This document shows positions 8,222-17,018 of a stretch of 64,000 nucleotides of DNA, piece by piece. Source of the stretch: Flavobacterium ranwuense (GTDB taxonomy: Bacteria; Bacteroidota; Bacteroidia; Flavobacteriales; Flavobacteriaceae); assembly GCF_004349315.1 (NCBI RefSeq), contig NZ_SMLH01000001.1:248001-312000 (forward strand), read 5' to 3'. The translations under genes and the position numbers were made by a program. Position 1 is the first letter of the stretch. Each line of letters opens with the position of its first letter. Below the pieces are notes generated by a model. The model had not been told where the DNA came from and made no database searches. It saw only the letters and a program-made list of their open reading frames with translations.

Positions 8222-10441
8222 ATGAAAAAATTTATCATAACCCTATTCTTGGGATTTTCGGCGTTGCTTCAAGCACAAAACACCCTTTCGGGAACCATAA
8301 CCGATTTAAAAAATCAACCCATAAAAGGCGTTTCAGTATATGCATCAGAATTGCATAAAGGGACAACTACAGATGAAAATGGAAAATACACAATTTCCAA
8401 TCTGCCAAATAGAAACCTAAAAATCAGCTTTACGTTCGTAGGATTTGCAACCCAAAATAAAACCATAAGCAGTCTTCAAATAGAAAACACACTTGATATT
8501 ATCCTCGAGGAAGCAATTTTCGAAATGGATGAAGTTATTGTTTCAACCGCTTTCAATAAAATTCAATCGCAAAATGTGATGAAAGTGGAGCACGAAAGCA
8601 TCAAAAATTTGCAACGAAAAGGAACGGCCACTCTAATCGAAGGATTGGCGACTATTCCCGGAGTTTCTCAAGTTTCTACCGGAACTTCTATCGGGAAACC
8701 GGTGATTCGTGGTTTGAGCGGCAATCGTGTTTTGGTGTATTCTCAAGGTGTTCGAATAGAAAATCAACAGTTTGGTGACGAACACGGTTTGGGATTGAAC
8801 GATTCCGGAATAGAAAGCGTTGAGGTGATTAAAGGACCGGCTTCTTTGTTGTACGGTTCCGATGCTTTGGGTGGTGTTTTGTATTTTAACCCAGAAAAAT
8901 TTGCCGATGCAAATACCTTTAAAGCAAACTTCAGCCAAAAATACTTCTCGAATACAGCAGGTAGCAGTTCTTCTTTGGGTTTGAAAACATCTACAGACAA
9001 CTGGAAATTTATGGCTCGTGGAAGTTACAACACCCATTCTGATTATAAAATTACTGATGGCGACAGAGTGACGAATACCCGTTACAATGAAACCGATTTC
9101 AAAACAGGAATTGGCTACAGCAATGCCAAATTCTCAAGTGTATTGCGTTACAATTACAATGAATTGGATTTAGGAATTCCGGAAGATGGCATAGCAGACC
9201 AAACGACGAGCAAGAAAACCGGATTTCCAAAACAAGGTGTTTTCAATCATTTATTGAGTTTAAACAATGTTTTCTTTTTCGAAAAATCAAAACTGGATCT
9301 TGATTTAGGATATGTTGCCAATGATCGAAGTGAGTTTGAAGACAGCAATGTGGCCGTTTTACACATGAAACTGAAGACTTTTAATTACAACGTAAAATAC
9401 CATTTGCCAAAAATGGGAAAAGTAGAAACCATTGTTGGAATTCAGGGAATGCACCAAACCAATACAAATTCAGGAGAAGAATATTTAATTCCGGATGCTG
9501 TTACGAATGATTTTGGTGTTTTTGGAACGGCTAATTATGAGTGGAATTCCAATGTGTTGCAAGCCGGATTGCGTTTCGACAATAGAAATATTACTACCGA
9601 TGCGCAAGGAATTGCAGGGGAAGAAGGTTCCTTTGAAGCCATCGATAAATCATACGACAGTTTTAATGCATCGTTGGGCTATAAAACCAATCTGGCCGAT
9701 GATTTAACGTTGCGTTTGAACGTGGCTTCAGGATTTAGAGCGCCAAACCTTGCCGAATTAACTTCTAATGGAGTTCATGAAGGAACGAATCGCTATGAAG
9801 TAGGAAACAGTAATTTAGAAACCGAACAAAACGTGCAAACGGATTTGAATTTAGAATACAAAACGGATCATTTTGAGTTTTTTGTAAACGGATTTTACAA
9901 TCACATCAACAATTATATCTACACTTCGCCAACAGGAGAAGTGATTGACCAGAATGCTGTTTTTGATTATATTCAGAATAATGCCAAATTATACGGAGGC
10001 GAAATCGGACTGCATTTTCATCCGCATCCTTTGGATTGGTTGCATTTTGAAACCAGTTTTGAAACCGTAACAGGCGAGAAACAATCCCGAAGCGTCGGGA
10101 GAGATTATTTACCGTTAATCCCGGCTAACAATTGGAACAACACCATTAGAACCGAATTTAAAATCAAAAACTGGTTGGAAGATGGTTTTGCAACTTTGAA
10201 TGTTTCCAGTACGTTCAACCAAAAAAACGTAAGTGGATTTGAGACAGAATCGAATGGGTATAACTTAGTGAATTTAGGTTTTGGCGGAACTGTAAAACTG
10301 GGTAAAACCGCTTTTGATGTCAACATCAACGGGAATAATTTATTTGATAAAAGATACATTGCGCACCTTTCCCGATTGAAAACTGATGGGATTCCTAACA
10401 TAGGAAGAAACATCGTTTTGGGCATGAATTTTAATTTGTAA
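8222..10441 (+). CDS. TonB-dependent outer-membrane receptor
   Basis: A 739-residue active-transport receptor of the outer membrane, energised by TonB. The order is: signal peptide (MKKFIITLFLGFSALLQAQ); a carboxypeptidase-regulatory-like domain (about 20-105, with GTTTDENGKYTISNLPN); a plug domain (about 110-230, with KPVIRGLSGNRVLVYSQG and the glycine-rich VIKGPASLLYGSDALGG); and a C-terminal 22-strand barrel ending in the aromatic strand IVLGMNFNL. GFRAPNLAELTSNG is the usual TonB-box-distal barrel motif. No SusD partner is adjacent, so it is not a polysaccharide-utilisation pair. The His/Cys-rich gene upstream hints at a metal or metal-chelate substrate, which is unproven. Confidence 0.93.
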   Translation: MKKFIITLFLGFSALLQAQNTLSGTITDLKNQPIKGVSVYASELHKGTTTDENGKYTISNLPNRNLKISFTFVGFATQNKTISSLQIENTLDIILEEAIFEMDEVIVSTAFNKIQSQNVMKVEHESIKNLQRKGTATLIEGLATIPGVSQVSTGTSIGKPVIRGLSGNRVLVYSQGVRIENQQFGDEHGLGLNDSGIESVEVIKGPASLLYGSDALGGVLYFNPEKFADANTFKANFSQKYFSNTAGSSSSLGLKTSTDNWKFMARGSYNTHSDYKITDGDRVTNTRYNETDFKTGIGYSNAKFSSVLRYNYNELDLGIPEDGIADQTTSKKTGFPKQGVFNHLLSLNNVFFFEKSKLDLDLGYVANDRSEFEDSNVAVLHMKLKTFNYNVKYHLPKMGKVETIVGIQGMHQTNTNSGEEYLIPDAVTNDFGVFGTANYEWNSNVLQAGLRFDNRNITTDAQGIAGEEGSFEAIDKSYDSFNASLGYKTNLADDLTLRLNVASGFRAPNLAELTSNGVHEGTNRYEVGNSNLETEQNVQTDLNLEYKTDHFEFFVNGFYNHINNYIYTSPTGEVIDQNAVFDYIQNNAKLYGGEIGLHFHPHPLDWLHFETSFETVTGEKQSRSVGRDYLPLIPANNWNNTIRTEFKIKNWLEDGFATLNVSSTFNQKNVSGFETESNGYNLVNLGFGGTVKLGKTAFDVNINGNNLFDKRYIAHLSRLKTDGIPNIGRNIVLGMNFNL

Positions 10442-10473
10442 ACTCGACCCGTTACATTTAATTAATTTTTTTT

Positions 10474-10614
10474 ACCACATTGAAACATAGATTTTTTAGT
10501 TTTTAAAAGAAAATATAGCTATTTCACTTTTCACATAGCCAAGCTATGAGAAGAATAGAACTGTTTTCTATATTTTATTTAACTGTTAGTCAGAAATCTA
10601 TGTTTCGCTGTGGT
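10474..10614. repeat. 141-bp fold-back (MITE-like) element
   Basis: The terminal arms 10474-10494 and 10594-10614 are inverted repeats matching at 19 of 21 positions (ACCACA..GAAACATAGATTT). Inside them are nested complementary pairs: AAAATATAG (10510-10518) with CTATATTTT (10568-10576), CTATT (10519) with AATAG (10554), and a central CATAGC-CAA-GCTATG (10534-10548). The whole unit can fold into one long imperfect hairpin and encodes nothing. No clear target-site duplication is visible. The rest of this 478-bp gap holds only AT-rich DNA and a promoter box. Confidence 0.7.
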
Positions 10615-10889
10615 TGCTTTTTTTATTTTAAATATTAATTACGCACAAAATGTTCATTCAATATTTTTTCTTTGCTGACGATGTTACATTTTAAGCTTTT
10701 ATATCTCCTTATTTAAGTAAATTGACAAAAAACTTAAATTAAGGAATGAATAATTTAAGTAAATGAAGGAGAATGTTAATTAGTGTTTTTGAACTTAAAA
10801 AAATATTTTATAAAATCACCACTTTTCCAAACACCATTTTTTTGGTTTTATTTAAGACTTTCCCACATTTACAACACTAACTATTTCCC

Positions 10890-10897
10890 TATTTTTG
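10890..10897 (+). promoter_or_regulatory. Promoter -7 box TATTTTTG for the prolyl oligopeptidase gene
   Basis: A TAnnTTTG match about 22 bp upstream of the ATG, which would leave a very short leader. Confidence 0.45.
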
Positions 10898-10919
10898 TAA
10901 CAACCTAAAACAGAATCTA

Positions 10920-13028
10920 ATGAAAAAAACTTTTTTAATAATGGCTGTATCTTCTGCAATGACGACTTTTGGCCAAAACCAAAAACCGGTAACCTATCCC
11001 ACTACGAGTAAAGGGGAAACCGTTGATGTGTATTTCGACACTAAACTTCCGGATCCGTACCGCTGGCTCGAAGACGACAAATCTGCTGAAACCGGTGCTT
11101 GGGTAAAAGCCCAAAACGAAGTGACGTATGGTTATTTAGCTCAAATTCCGTTTCGCGATGCGTTAAAAGCAAGAATGGAAAAACTGTGGAATTATGAAAA
11201 AATAGGAGCGCCTTTTAAAGAAGGAAAATTCACGTATTACTATAAAAATAACGGTCTGCAAAACCAGTCGGTGTTGTACAGAAAAGACGCCAAAGGAACC
11301 GAAACGGTGTTCTTGGACCCCAATACGTTTTCTAAAGACGGAACCACTTCGCTTGGCGGATTGAATTTCTCCAAAGACGGTTCTAAAGTAGCCTATGCCA
11401 TTTCAGAAGGCGGAAGCGACTGGAGAAAGGTCATTATCATGGATGCCATTACCCAAAAAATAATTGAAGACACTATTGTCGATGTAAAATTCAGCGGCGT
11501 GTCTTGGAAAGGAAACGAAGGATTTTACTATTCCAGTTATGATAAACCAAAAGGAAGCGAATTATCGGCAAAAACCGACCAACATAAACTGTATTTCCAC
11601 AAGTTAGGAACCGCACAAAAACAAGATAAAGTTATCTTTGGTGCCGACCAAAAACGCCGTTATGTAGGCGGTGGTGTTACGGAAGATGACCGTTATTTGG
11701 TAATCACAGCATCCAATTCTACGTACGGAAACGAATTGTACATTAAAGATTTGACAAAACCCAACAGTCCTATTGTGACTATTGTGGATAATTTCAAGAG
11801 CGACAACAACATTATTGAAAACGAAGGCGGAAAATTATTCATAGAAACCGACTTGAATGCGCCCAACAAACGCATCGTTACCGTGGATGTCAACAACCCG
11901 AAACCGGAAAACTGGAAAGATTTTATTGCAGAGACAGAGAATGTGTTGTCTCCATCAACAGGTGGCGGTTATTTCTTTGCTAATTATATGAAAGATGCCG
12001 TTTCGGTGGTGAAACAATACGATTATTCAGGGAAACTGGTACGTGAAATTAAATTGCCTGGCGTGGGAACTGCCGGAGGTTTTGGCGGAAAGAAAAAAGA
12101 GAAAACATTGTATTATTCCTTTACGAATTACATCACTCCGGGTTCTACCTTTTCATTCGAACCACAAACCGGAACTTCTGCGGTGTATCAAAAACCAAAA
12201 GTAGATTTCAACAGTGAGCAATATGAGTCCAAACAAGTGTTTTATACGTCCAAAGACGGAACCAAAATCCCAATGATTATCACCCACAAAAAAGGATTGA
12301 AACTCGACGGGACAAATCCAACCATGCTCTATGGTTACGGAGGATTTAACGTAAGTTTGACACCAAGTTTCAGTATTGCCAATGCCGTTTGGATGGAAAA
12401 CGGAGGCGTTTATGCCGTGCCTAATCTACGTGGTGGTGGCGAATACGGGAAAAAATGGCACGATGCAGGAACCAAAATGCAAAAACAAAATGTATTTGAT
12501 GATTTCATCGCAGCCGCAGAATATTTGATTGCCCAGAAATATACGTCTTCACAATACCTAGCCATTCGTGGTGGGTCAAACGGAGGATTGCTTGTGGGCG
12601 CTACCATGACGCAACGTCCGGAGTTGATGAAAGTCGCTTTGCCGGCTGTGGGCGTGATGGACATGTTGCGCTACCATACTTTTACTGCAGGAGCGGGTTG
12701 GGCGTATGATTACGGAACGGCGCAGGACAGCAAGGAAATGTTCAGCTACATCAAAGGGTATTCTCCCGTGCACAACATAAAAAAAGGGATTCAATATCCG
12801 GCAACGATGGTCACCACGGGCGATCACGATGATAGAGTTGTACCGGCGCACAGTTTTAAATTTGCTGCCGAATTACAGGAAAAACAAACCGGAACAAACC
12901 CAACTTTAATTAGAATTGACATCAATGCAGGACACGGTGCCGGAAAATCCGTGGCGGCAACCATTCAGGAAAATGTCGATATTCAGGCCTTTACCTTATT
13001 CAACATGGGAGTCGTGTTATTGCCATAG
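10920..13028 (+). CDS. Secreted prolyl oligopeptidase (family S9A)
   Basis: A 702-residue serine peptidase that cleaves short peptides after proline. It has a signal peptide ([19 protein letters not shown]), so it is probably periplasmic. An N-terminal part typical of S9A ([11 protein letters not shown]) leads into the seven-bladed propeller, then the alpha/beta hydrolase domain. The catalytic serine is S553 in RGGSNGGLL, the aspartate lies in [14 protein letters not shown], and the histidine is H672 in NAGHGAGKS. Length is normal for the family. It has its own promoter box and is followed by a repeat-rich stretch before the RM operon. Confidence 0.96.
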   Translation: MKKTFLIMAVSSAMTTFGQNQKPVTYPTTSKGETVDVYFDTKLPDPYRWLEDDKSAETGAWVKAQNEVTYGYLAQIPFRDALKARMEKLWNYEKIGAPFKEGKFTYYYKNNGLQNQSVLYRKDAKGTETVFLDPNTFSKDGTTSLGGLNFSKDGSKVAYAISEGGSDWRKVIIMDAITQKIIEDTIVDVKFSGVSWKGNEGFYYSSYDKPKGSELSAKTDQHKLYFHKLGTAQKQDKVIFGADQKRRYVGGGVTEDDRYLVITASNSTYGNELYIKDLTKPNSPIVTIVDNFKSDNNIIENEGGKLFIETDLNAPNKRIVTVDVNNPKPENWKDFIAETENVLSPSTGGGYFFANYMKDAVSVVKQYDYSGKLVREIKLPGVGTAGGFGGKKKEKTLYYSFTNYITPGSTFSFEPQTGTSAVYQKPKVDFNSEQYESKQVFYTSKDGTKIPMIITHKKGLKLDGTNPTMLYGYGGFNVSLTPSFSIANAVWMENGGVYAVPNLRGGGEYGKKWHDAGTKMQKQNVFDDFIAAAEYLIAQKYTSSQYLAIRGGSNGGLLVGATMTQRPELMKVALPAVGVMDMLRYHTFTAGAGWAYDYGTAQDSKEMFSYIKGYSPVHNIKKGIQYPATMVTTGDHDDRVVPAHSFKFAAELQEKQTGTNPTLIRIDINAGHGAGKSVAATIQENVDIQAFTLFNMGVVLLP

Positions 13029-13061
13029 TTGGACTAACAGGATTTATTCTGAATTTATTTC

Positions 13062-13150
13062 AGGAGCTTTTTCCTGCTGTACACTGTATCTTTTCCTCCG
13101 CCGAAAGAGGCGAAAGGAAAAGGATGCCGTTCCCATCAGGGCTACGACAT
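13062..13150. repeat. Structured hairpin repeat, copy A
   Basis: First of three related elements (also 22491-22598 and 55709-55782). An outer CCTG (13073-13076) pairs with CAGG (13137-13140). After an asymmetric conserved loop, ATCTTTTCC pairs with GGAAAAGGAT with one bulged G, capped by CGCC/GGCG. The loop segments GCTGTA and GCCGTTCCCAT are largely conserved among the copies. It may be a mobile or RNA-encoding repeat. The flavobacterial Flavo-1 RNA family is one candidate I could not test. Confidence 0.6.
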
Positions 13151-13165
13151 TGGATTTTACTGACG

Positions 13166-13208
13166 ATTGTCATTGCGAGGAGTGCGAGGTACGCGGCAAA
13201 GCAATCAC
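13166..13208. repeat. Dispersed CATTGCGAGG...GCAAAGCAATC repeat
   Basis: GATTGTCATTGCGAGGAGTG and GCGGCAAAGCAATC bound this segment, a phrase I recognise from dispersed intergenic repeats in several phyla. The ends (GATTGTC.. and ..GCAATC) are roughly complementary. It has no coding potential that makes sense. Confidence 0.45.
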
Positions 13209-13235
13209 ATTACAACAGATACCAACAACAAATTC

Positions 13236-13268
13236 AAAAAACGCTATTCGAAAGAGTAGCGTTTTTTT
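13236..13268 (+). terminator. Intrinsic terminator upstream of the RM operon
   Basis: AAAAAACGCTATTC pairs with GAGTAGCGTTTTTT around GAAA, ending in eight T. It separates the peptidase/repeat region from the restriction-modification operon. Confidence 0.85.
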
Positions 13269-13321
13269 TGTGGAATGAATTTACTTATCAAAAAATCAGG
13301 TTGAAAACTAAAAATTAATGA

Positions 13322-13351
13322 GGTCAATTGTAGGCGGGTCAATTGTAGGCG
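13322..13351 (+). promoter_or_regulatory. Perfect 15-bp tandem repeat, candidate C-protein operator
   Basis: The 15-mer GGTCAATTGTAGGCG occurs twice head to tail (13322-13336, 13337-13351). Each copy contains the palindrome CAATTG. It ends 20 bp upstream of the regulator ATG at 13372. Controller proteins of RM systems bind paired boxes in exactly this place, so I read it as an operator and not as the N-terminal codons of a longer frame from 13318. Confidence 0.55.
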
Positions 13352-13371
13352 TAAAACTAATTTTATCAAAT

Positions 13372-13593
13372 ATGGAGATTAAAGAAAAATTTGGTCAAAA
13401 AGTAAAAGAATTAAGAGAGCAAAAAGGCTTCTCTATTGAGCAACTGGCTAATATTTCGAATGTTGACAGAAATTATATCTCAGACATTGAAAAGGGAAAA
13501 AGGAATGTTTCAATTGAAATAATGGAGAAAATAATCCTTGCACTCGATACTGATTTTATAGAATTCTTCAACGATAATAATTTTAAGAAATGA
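13372..13593 (+). CDS. XRE-family regulator, probable controller (C) protein of the RM operon
   Basis: A 73-residue single helix-turn-helix protein (FGQKVKELREQKGFSIEQLA, then NISNVDRNYISDIEKGKRNV), the size and fold of C proteins that time methyltransferase and endonuclease expression. The ATG at 13372 gives the canonical domain boundary. A longer frame from 13318 would translate the tandem repeat and is less likely. Its stop overlaps the methyltransferase start (ATGA, 13590-13593), which indicates translational coupling. The regulator role is inferred from size, position and the tandem boxes upstream. Confidence 0.82.
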   Translation: MEIKEKFGQKVKELREQKGFSIEQLANISNVDRNYISDIEKGKRNVSIEIMEKIILALDTDFIEFFNDNNFKK

Positions 13594-14819
13594 AAATGAA
13601 AGAGAAAATATCAATTGAGGAATTTGATAGTAAAAAATTTAAACTTCGCATAGTTGAATCGGAGGACAATAGGAAAGCAGTAGTTACTCATTATCTTCAT
13701 AATTATCGTAATGGAGTAAAAAAGCATTATGAAGCAGAAGCAAAGAAATATTTAAAAGAAATTGTTCAATACAAAAACCTGGAAGAAGATTTAAATCTTG
13801 TATCGGATGTTGCTTTGCAACAATTATTATTTGAGGTTGAAGATGTGCCCTTTCCAACGCCTGAGAATTATACTTTTAAATTTATAGATCTTTTTGCGGG
13901 AATTGGAGGTTTTAGAATTGCGTTGCAAAATATTGGAGGAAAATGTGTATATACAAGTGAATGGAATGCTGATTCACAAATAACATATAGAGCAAATTTT
14001 GGAGAAGTTCCATTTGGAGATATAACAAAAGAGCGAACCAAAAATTATATACCTGATGATTTCCAAGTACTATGTGCGGGATTTCCTTGCCAAGCATTTT
14101 CAATAGCAGGAAATAGAAAAGGCTTTCACGATACAAGAGGAACACTTTTTTTCGATTTAGAAAAGATTATCGAAACTAAAAGACCAAAAGTAGTTTTCCT
14201 TGAAAATGTTAAAAATCTTGTATCTCACGACAAAGGGAATACTTTTAAAATAATATTAGAAATTTTAGAAGAAAAACTTGGTTACAAAGCTTATACTAAA
14301 ATACTGAACTCCTCCACTCATGCAAATGTTCCACAAAATAGAGAAAGAATTTTTATTGTTGCTTTTGATAAAGAACAAGTAGAAAATCATGGGGATTTTA
14401 GATTTCCAGAACCAATACCTTTAACCAATACAATTCATGATATTTTAGAAAAAGGGAAACAAGCAGATAATTTATATTATAAAAAAGACCATCAATATTA
14501 TCCGGAACTTGAAAAGACTATGACTTCAAAAGATACGATTTATCAATGGAGAAGAGTCTATGTAAGAGAAAATAAAAGTCAAGTTTGTCCAACTCTAACA
14601 GCTAACATGGGAACAGGAGGCCATAACGTCCCTTTAATTTTAGATGATTATGGCATTAGAAAATTAACTCCGAAAGAATGTTTTGCATTCCAAGGATATC
14701 CAATGGATCAATATATATTACCAAATGTTTCCAATAGTAAGTTGTATATGCAAGCAGGTAATTCAGTAACAACAACTTTGATTGAAAGAATTGCTAATCA
14801 AATATTACAAGTTTTATGA
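13590..14819 (+). CDS. Type II DNA (cytosine-5) methyltransferase
   Basis: A 409-residue enzyme that transfers a methyl group from S-adenosylmethionine to cytosine C5 in its target site. Motif I is FIDLFAGIGGF (98-108), motif IV AGFPCQAFS with the catalytic C167, motif VI ENV (205-207), motif VIII NVPQNRERIF (246-255), a TRD and motif IX through VCPTLTANMGTGGHNVP, and motif X QAGNSV (388-393). About 95 mostly charged residues precede motif I, longer than in minimal enzymes. The target-recognition region is short, and its wording reminds me of enzymes for GCNGC-type sites, but that is a weak inference. It overlaps both neighbours by ATGA. Codons are AT-rich compared with flanking genes. Confidence 0.96.
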   Translation: MKMKEKISIEEFDSKKFKLRIVESEDNRKAVVTHYLHNYRNGVKKHYEAEAKKYLKEIVQYKNLEEDLNLVSDVALQQLLFEVEDVPFPTPENYTFKFIDLFAGIGGFRIALQNIGGKCVYTSEWNADSQITYRANFGEVPFGDITKERTKNYIPDDFQVLCAGFPCQAFSIAGNRKGFHDTRGTLFFDLEKIIETKRPKVVFLENVKNLVSHDKGNTFKIILEILEEKLGYKAYTKILNSSTHANVPQNRERIFIVAFDKEQVENHGDFRFPEPIPLTNTIHDILEKGKQADNLYYKKDHQYYPELEKTMTSKDTIYQWRRVYVRENKSQVCPTLTANMGTGGHNVPLILDDYGIRKLTPKECFAFQGYPMDQYILPNVSNSKLYMQAGNSVTTTLIERIANQILQVL

Positions 14820-15949
14820 AATCATTTGCAGAAATAGATCAGGAAAATGATGGAAATTATTTAAAATTACTTTCTGCATCTGCGAAACTTTCCAAGCTCT
14901 TTAGTGAAAGTCAAGTCCCGTATATATATTATAGAGCTGCAGAAAATATATTTTGTAGAAGTTTCGAAGCAGAAAATCTTTCAAGAGGAGATTCAGCATT
15001 TGATGCAAACTATAATTCGGTCGGAATAGGTTTGAAAACCTTTATTTGTAACAAACACGTGAGTACAGAAAAAGTTGCTGAATTTAACAAACTTTCAAAA
15101 CAACTTAACGGATTTAAAGGTAAAGATTTAGCACATAAATTATCAGAATTTAGAAACGAAAGAATTGATTTAGCAAATCGTCTTTATGATATTGAGAATT
15201 CGCTTTATCATATTGTGGCTAGAAAAAGCAACGAGTTGCTTTTATTTGAGACGGATTATCATAAAATTGATATTGATAATATTGGCTCAGTAAAGGAAAG
15301 CAATTCTGGATTGCAATTCCATGATGGAAAAAATGGTTATTCTTATAATTATTCCAAAAGTACTTTATTTAGAAAATTTGAAATTCCTGAAAAAGTTTTT
15401 CGTTTACCTATTGATATTATTAGTGACCCCTATTCACTTTTATTAGAATTATTTGAAGAAAGCAAAGGTGTTCCAAAAGCAACAGATCTTTTTTTAAAAG
15501 GAGAGAATTTTGTTATTTTACCTCTTTATGGAATTAAAGAGAAACGAAAATTTGTTTTTGAGAGAAGTGGTTTGAATCAATGGAATGCAAGTGGCAGAAA
15601 GAGAGATTTTGGGGAAGTTTATATTCCAATCCCCATAATAATACATCAATTATATCCTAGTTTTTTTCCTAAAAGAGACCAAGAGTTTAATTTACAAATA
15701 CCAACAGGAGAAATATTTAAAGCCAAAGTTTGTCAAGAAAACTCAAAAGCTCTAATGACTAATCCTAATAAAGCTTTGTCAGATTGGTTATTAAGAAAAG
15801 TCTTTGATCTGAAAGAAGGAGAATTAGCTACGATAGAAAAAATGGAAGAACTTGGTTTTGATAGTGTGATTATTTCTAAAGATAAAGAAGGGGATTTTAA
15901 AATTGATAAAGCAAAATTAGATAGTTTCGATGAGTTTTTAGAAGATTAG
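14816..15949 (+). CDS. Type II restriction endonuclease with NgoFVII-like B3 C-terminal domain
   Basis: A 377-residue protein translationally coupled to the methyltransferase (ATGA overlap). The last ~120 residues (SGRKRDFGEVYIPIP at 259 onward, KAKVCQENSKALMTNPNK, DWLLRKVFDLKEGELATIEK, LGFDSVIISK) resemble the B3-like DNA-binding domain at the C-terminus of NgoFVII-family endonucleases. The N-terminal part shows no HxK phospholipase D motif. Instead RGDSAFDANYNSVGIGLKTF (57-76) has an Asp-x(n)-GxK layout like a degenerate PD-(D/E)xK core, with D63 and K74 the candidate residues. The catalytic class is therefore open. The endonuclease role follows from the operon position next to a cognate methyltransferase. 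Confidence 0.78.
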   Translation: MKSFAEIDQENDGNYLKLLSASAKLSKLFSESQVPYIYYRAAENIFCRSFEAENLSRGDSAFDANYNSVGIGLKTFICNKHVSTEKVAEFNKLSKQLNGFKGKDLAHKLSEFRNERIDLANRLYDIENSLYHIVARKSNELLLFETDYHKIDIDNIGSVKESNSGLQFHDGKNGYSYNYSKSTLFRKFEIPEKVFRLPIDIISDPYSLLLELFEESKGVPKATDLFLKGENFVILPLYGIKEKRKFVFERSGLNQWNASGRKRDFGEVYIPIPIIIHQLYPSFFPKRDQEFNLQIPTGEIFKAKVCQENSKALMTNPNKALSDWLLRKVFDLKEGELATIEKMEELGFDSVIISKDKEGDFKIDKAKLDSFDEFLED

Positions 15950-15955
15950 TATCAT

Positions 15956-16390
15956 ATGGATAATCTTTCTCCACAACAACGTTCCAAAAACATGCGAGCC
16001 ATTCGCAGCACCAACACCAAAGCTGAAATCCGCTTGGCCAAAGCCTTATGGCACCTCGGCTATCGCTACCGTAAAAACAATAAAACGATTTTCGGGACAC
16101 CAGATTTAACCTTCAAGAAACTCAAAATTGCCATTTTTGTGGACAGCGAATTCTTCCACGGCAAAGATTGGGAAAACCAAAAAGACCGCGTTAAAACCAA
16201 TACGGTGTTTTGGCAAAAGAAAATAGAAAGAAATAGGCAGAGAGACATGGAAGTCAACACCTATCTCGAATCAAAAAATTGGAAAGTGCTTCGTTTCTGG
16301 AGTGCGGAGATAGAAAAAAATCTGGAGGATTGCGTCGCTAAAATCCGATCTGAAATTATTTCGAGACAAATTCAAAAAAGTGAATTCTAA
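15956..16390 (+). CDS. vsr: Very short patch repair (Vsr)-type endonuclease
   Basis: A 144-residue nuclease of the Vsr family, which nicks at T:G mismatches arising from deamination of 5-methylcytosine. That matches its place 6 bp downstream of an m5C RM pair. Visible are the N-terminal SPQQRSKNMRAIRSTNTKAE, the catalytic aspartate in GTPDLTF (D50), FFHGKDW (H68), FWQKKIERNRQRD and a C-terminal WKVLRFW. The usual zinc-binding cysteines (GCFWH...C pattern) are absent: FVDSEFFHG has none. Codon use is clearly C-richer (CGC, ACC, GCC) than in the three RM genes before it, so it may have joined the operon separately. Confidence 0.9.
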   Translation: MDNLSPQQRSKNMRAIRSTNTKAEIRLAKALWHLGYRYRKNNKTIFGTPDLTFKKLKIAIFVDSEFFHGKDWENQKDRVKTNTVFWQKKIERNRQRDMEVNTYLESKNWKVLRFWSAEIEKNLEDCVAKIRSEIISRQIQKSEF

Positions 16391-16434
16391 ACTTGAAACC
16401 ACACTTCTACTCTCTTTTCTTTTATTACTATCTA

Positions 16435-16495
16435 GACACGAGCGAAGCGAACTGACGAAGTAAATAACTCCTCCTTCGACTGCGCTCAGGATGAT
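16435..16495. repeat. Two dispersed intergenic repeat segments
   Basis: Positions 16435-16457 are the exact reverse complement of 22505-22527 (23 nt containing CGAGCGAAGCGAAC). Immediately after lies CCTTCGACTGCGCTCAGGAT (from 16472), a phrase common in bacterial dispersed repeats. They fill the gap between vsr and a convergent lipoprotein gene. Confidence 0.55.
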
Positions 16496-16499
16496 AAAC

Positions 16500-16976
16500 C
16501 TACTCTACTTTTAAAATCACCGGAAGAATAAATTGTGTTTTTACAGGAATTCCGCGTTTTATGGCTGGATTAATTTTTGGAAAATCAACCAAACGGGCTT
16601 TTAGAATGCTATCGATTTTGATTTTGTCATAAGTCACGGAATCTTTGGGGAATTGTGGTTCAAATTGCATCGTGGCATTAGGAAAAACAGTAACCTTTAC
16701 TTCTATTGTATCCAGTTCAGGATAGAGGACCGAAAGGGTATCGATGCTCAATTTTTCCTGAATCAGCTGTGTTAAAACTTCAAAAAAACATTGCTGGCGC
16801 TGCGTTTTATCCTCAATTTTTTCACAGTCTACAACCGATGGAAATTCATCGACTTCTTTCCAATTGATGGATTTCAGTTCCTTTTGCAACAATTCCTTTT
16901 CCGAAGGCACTTGCTTTTCGAAATATTGGCAGGAATTAAAAAGTATAATTACTAAAAAAAGGTAATAGTGCTTCAA
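16500..16976 (-). CDS. Lipoprotein with TonB-like C-terminal segment
   Basis: No ATG exists near the 5' end. The TTG at 16976 gives a clean lipoprotein signal (MKHYYLFLVIILFNSC, lipobox FNSC), so I choose it over TTG codons at 16991 and 17018. The mature part is about 144 residues. Two cysteines (VDCEK, QQCFF) lie in the first half. The C-terminal stretch FPKINPAIKRGIPVKTQFIL, ending in PVILKVE, resembles the TonB-C-like fold seen in many Bacteroidota periplasmic proteins. It is encoded 42 bp downstream of another exported-protein gene on the same strand. Function unknown. Confidence 0.72.
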   Translation of the reverse strand: MKHYYLFLVIILFNSCQYFEKQVPSEKELLQKELKSINWKEVDEFPSVVDCEKIEDKTQRQQCFFEVLTQLIQEKLSIDTLSVLYPELDTIEVKVTVFPNATMQFEPQFPKDSVTYDKIKIDSILKARLVDFPKINPAIKRGIPVKTQFILPVILKVE

Positions 16977-17018
16977 GGTCTTGTTTTTCAATTGAACTAA
17001 TATTTTATAAAAATACAA

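Noticed and set aside
13318..13371. Upstream extension of the regulator gene
   Set aside because: It would translate the perfect 15-bp tandem repeat, and the helix-turn-helix domain begins right after the ATG at 13372.
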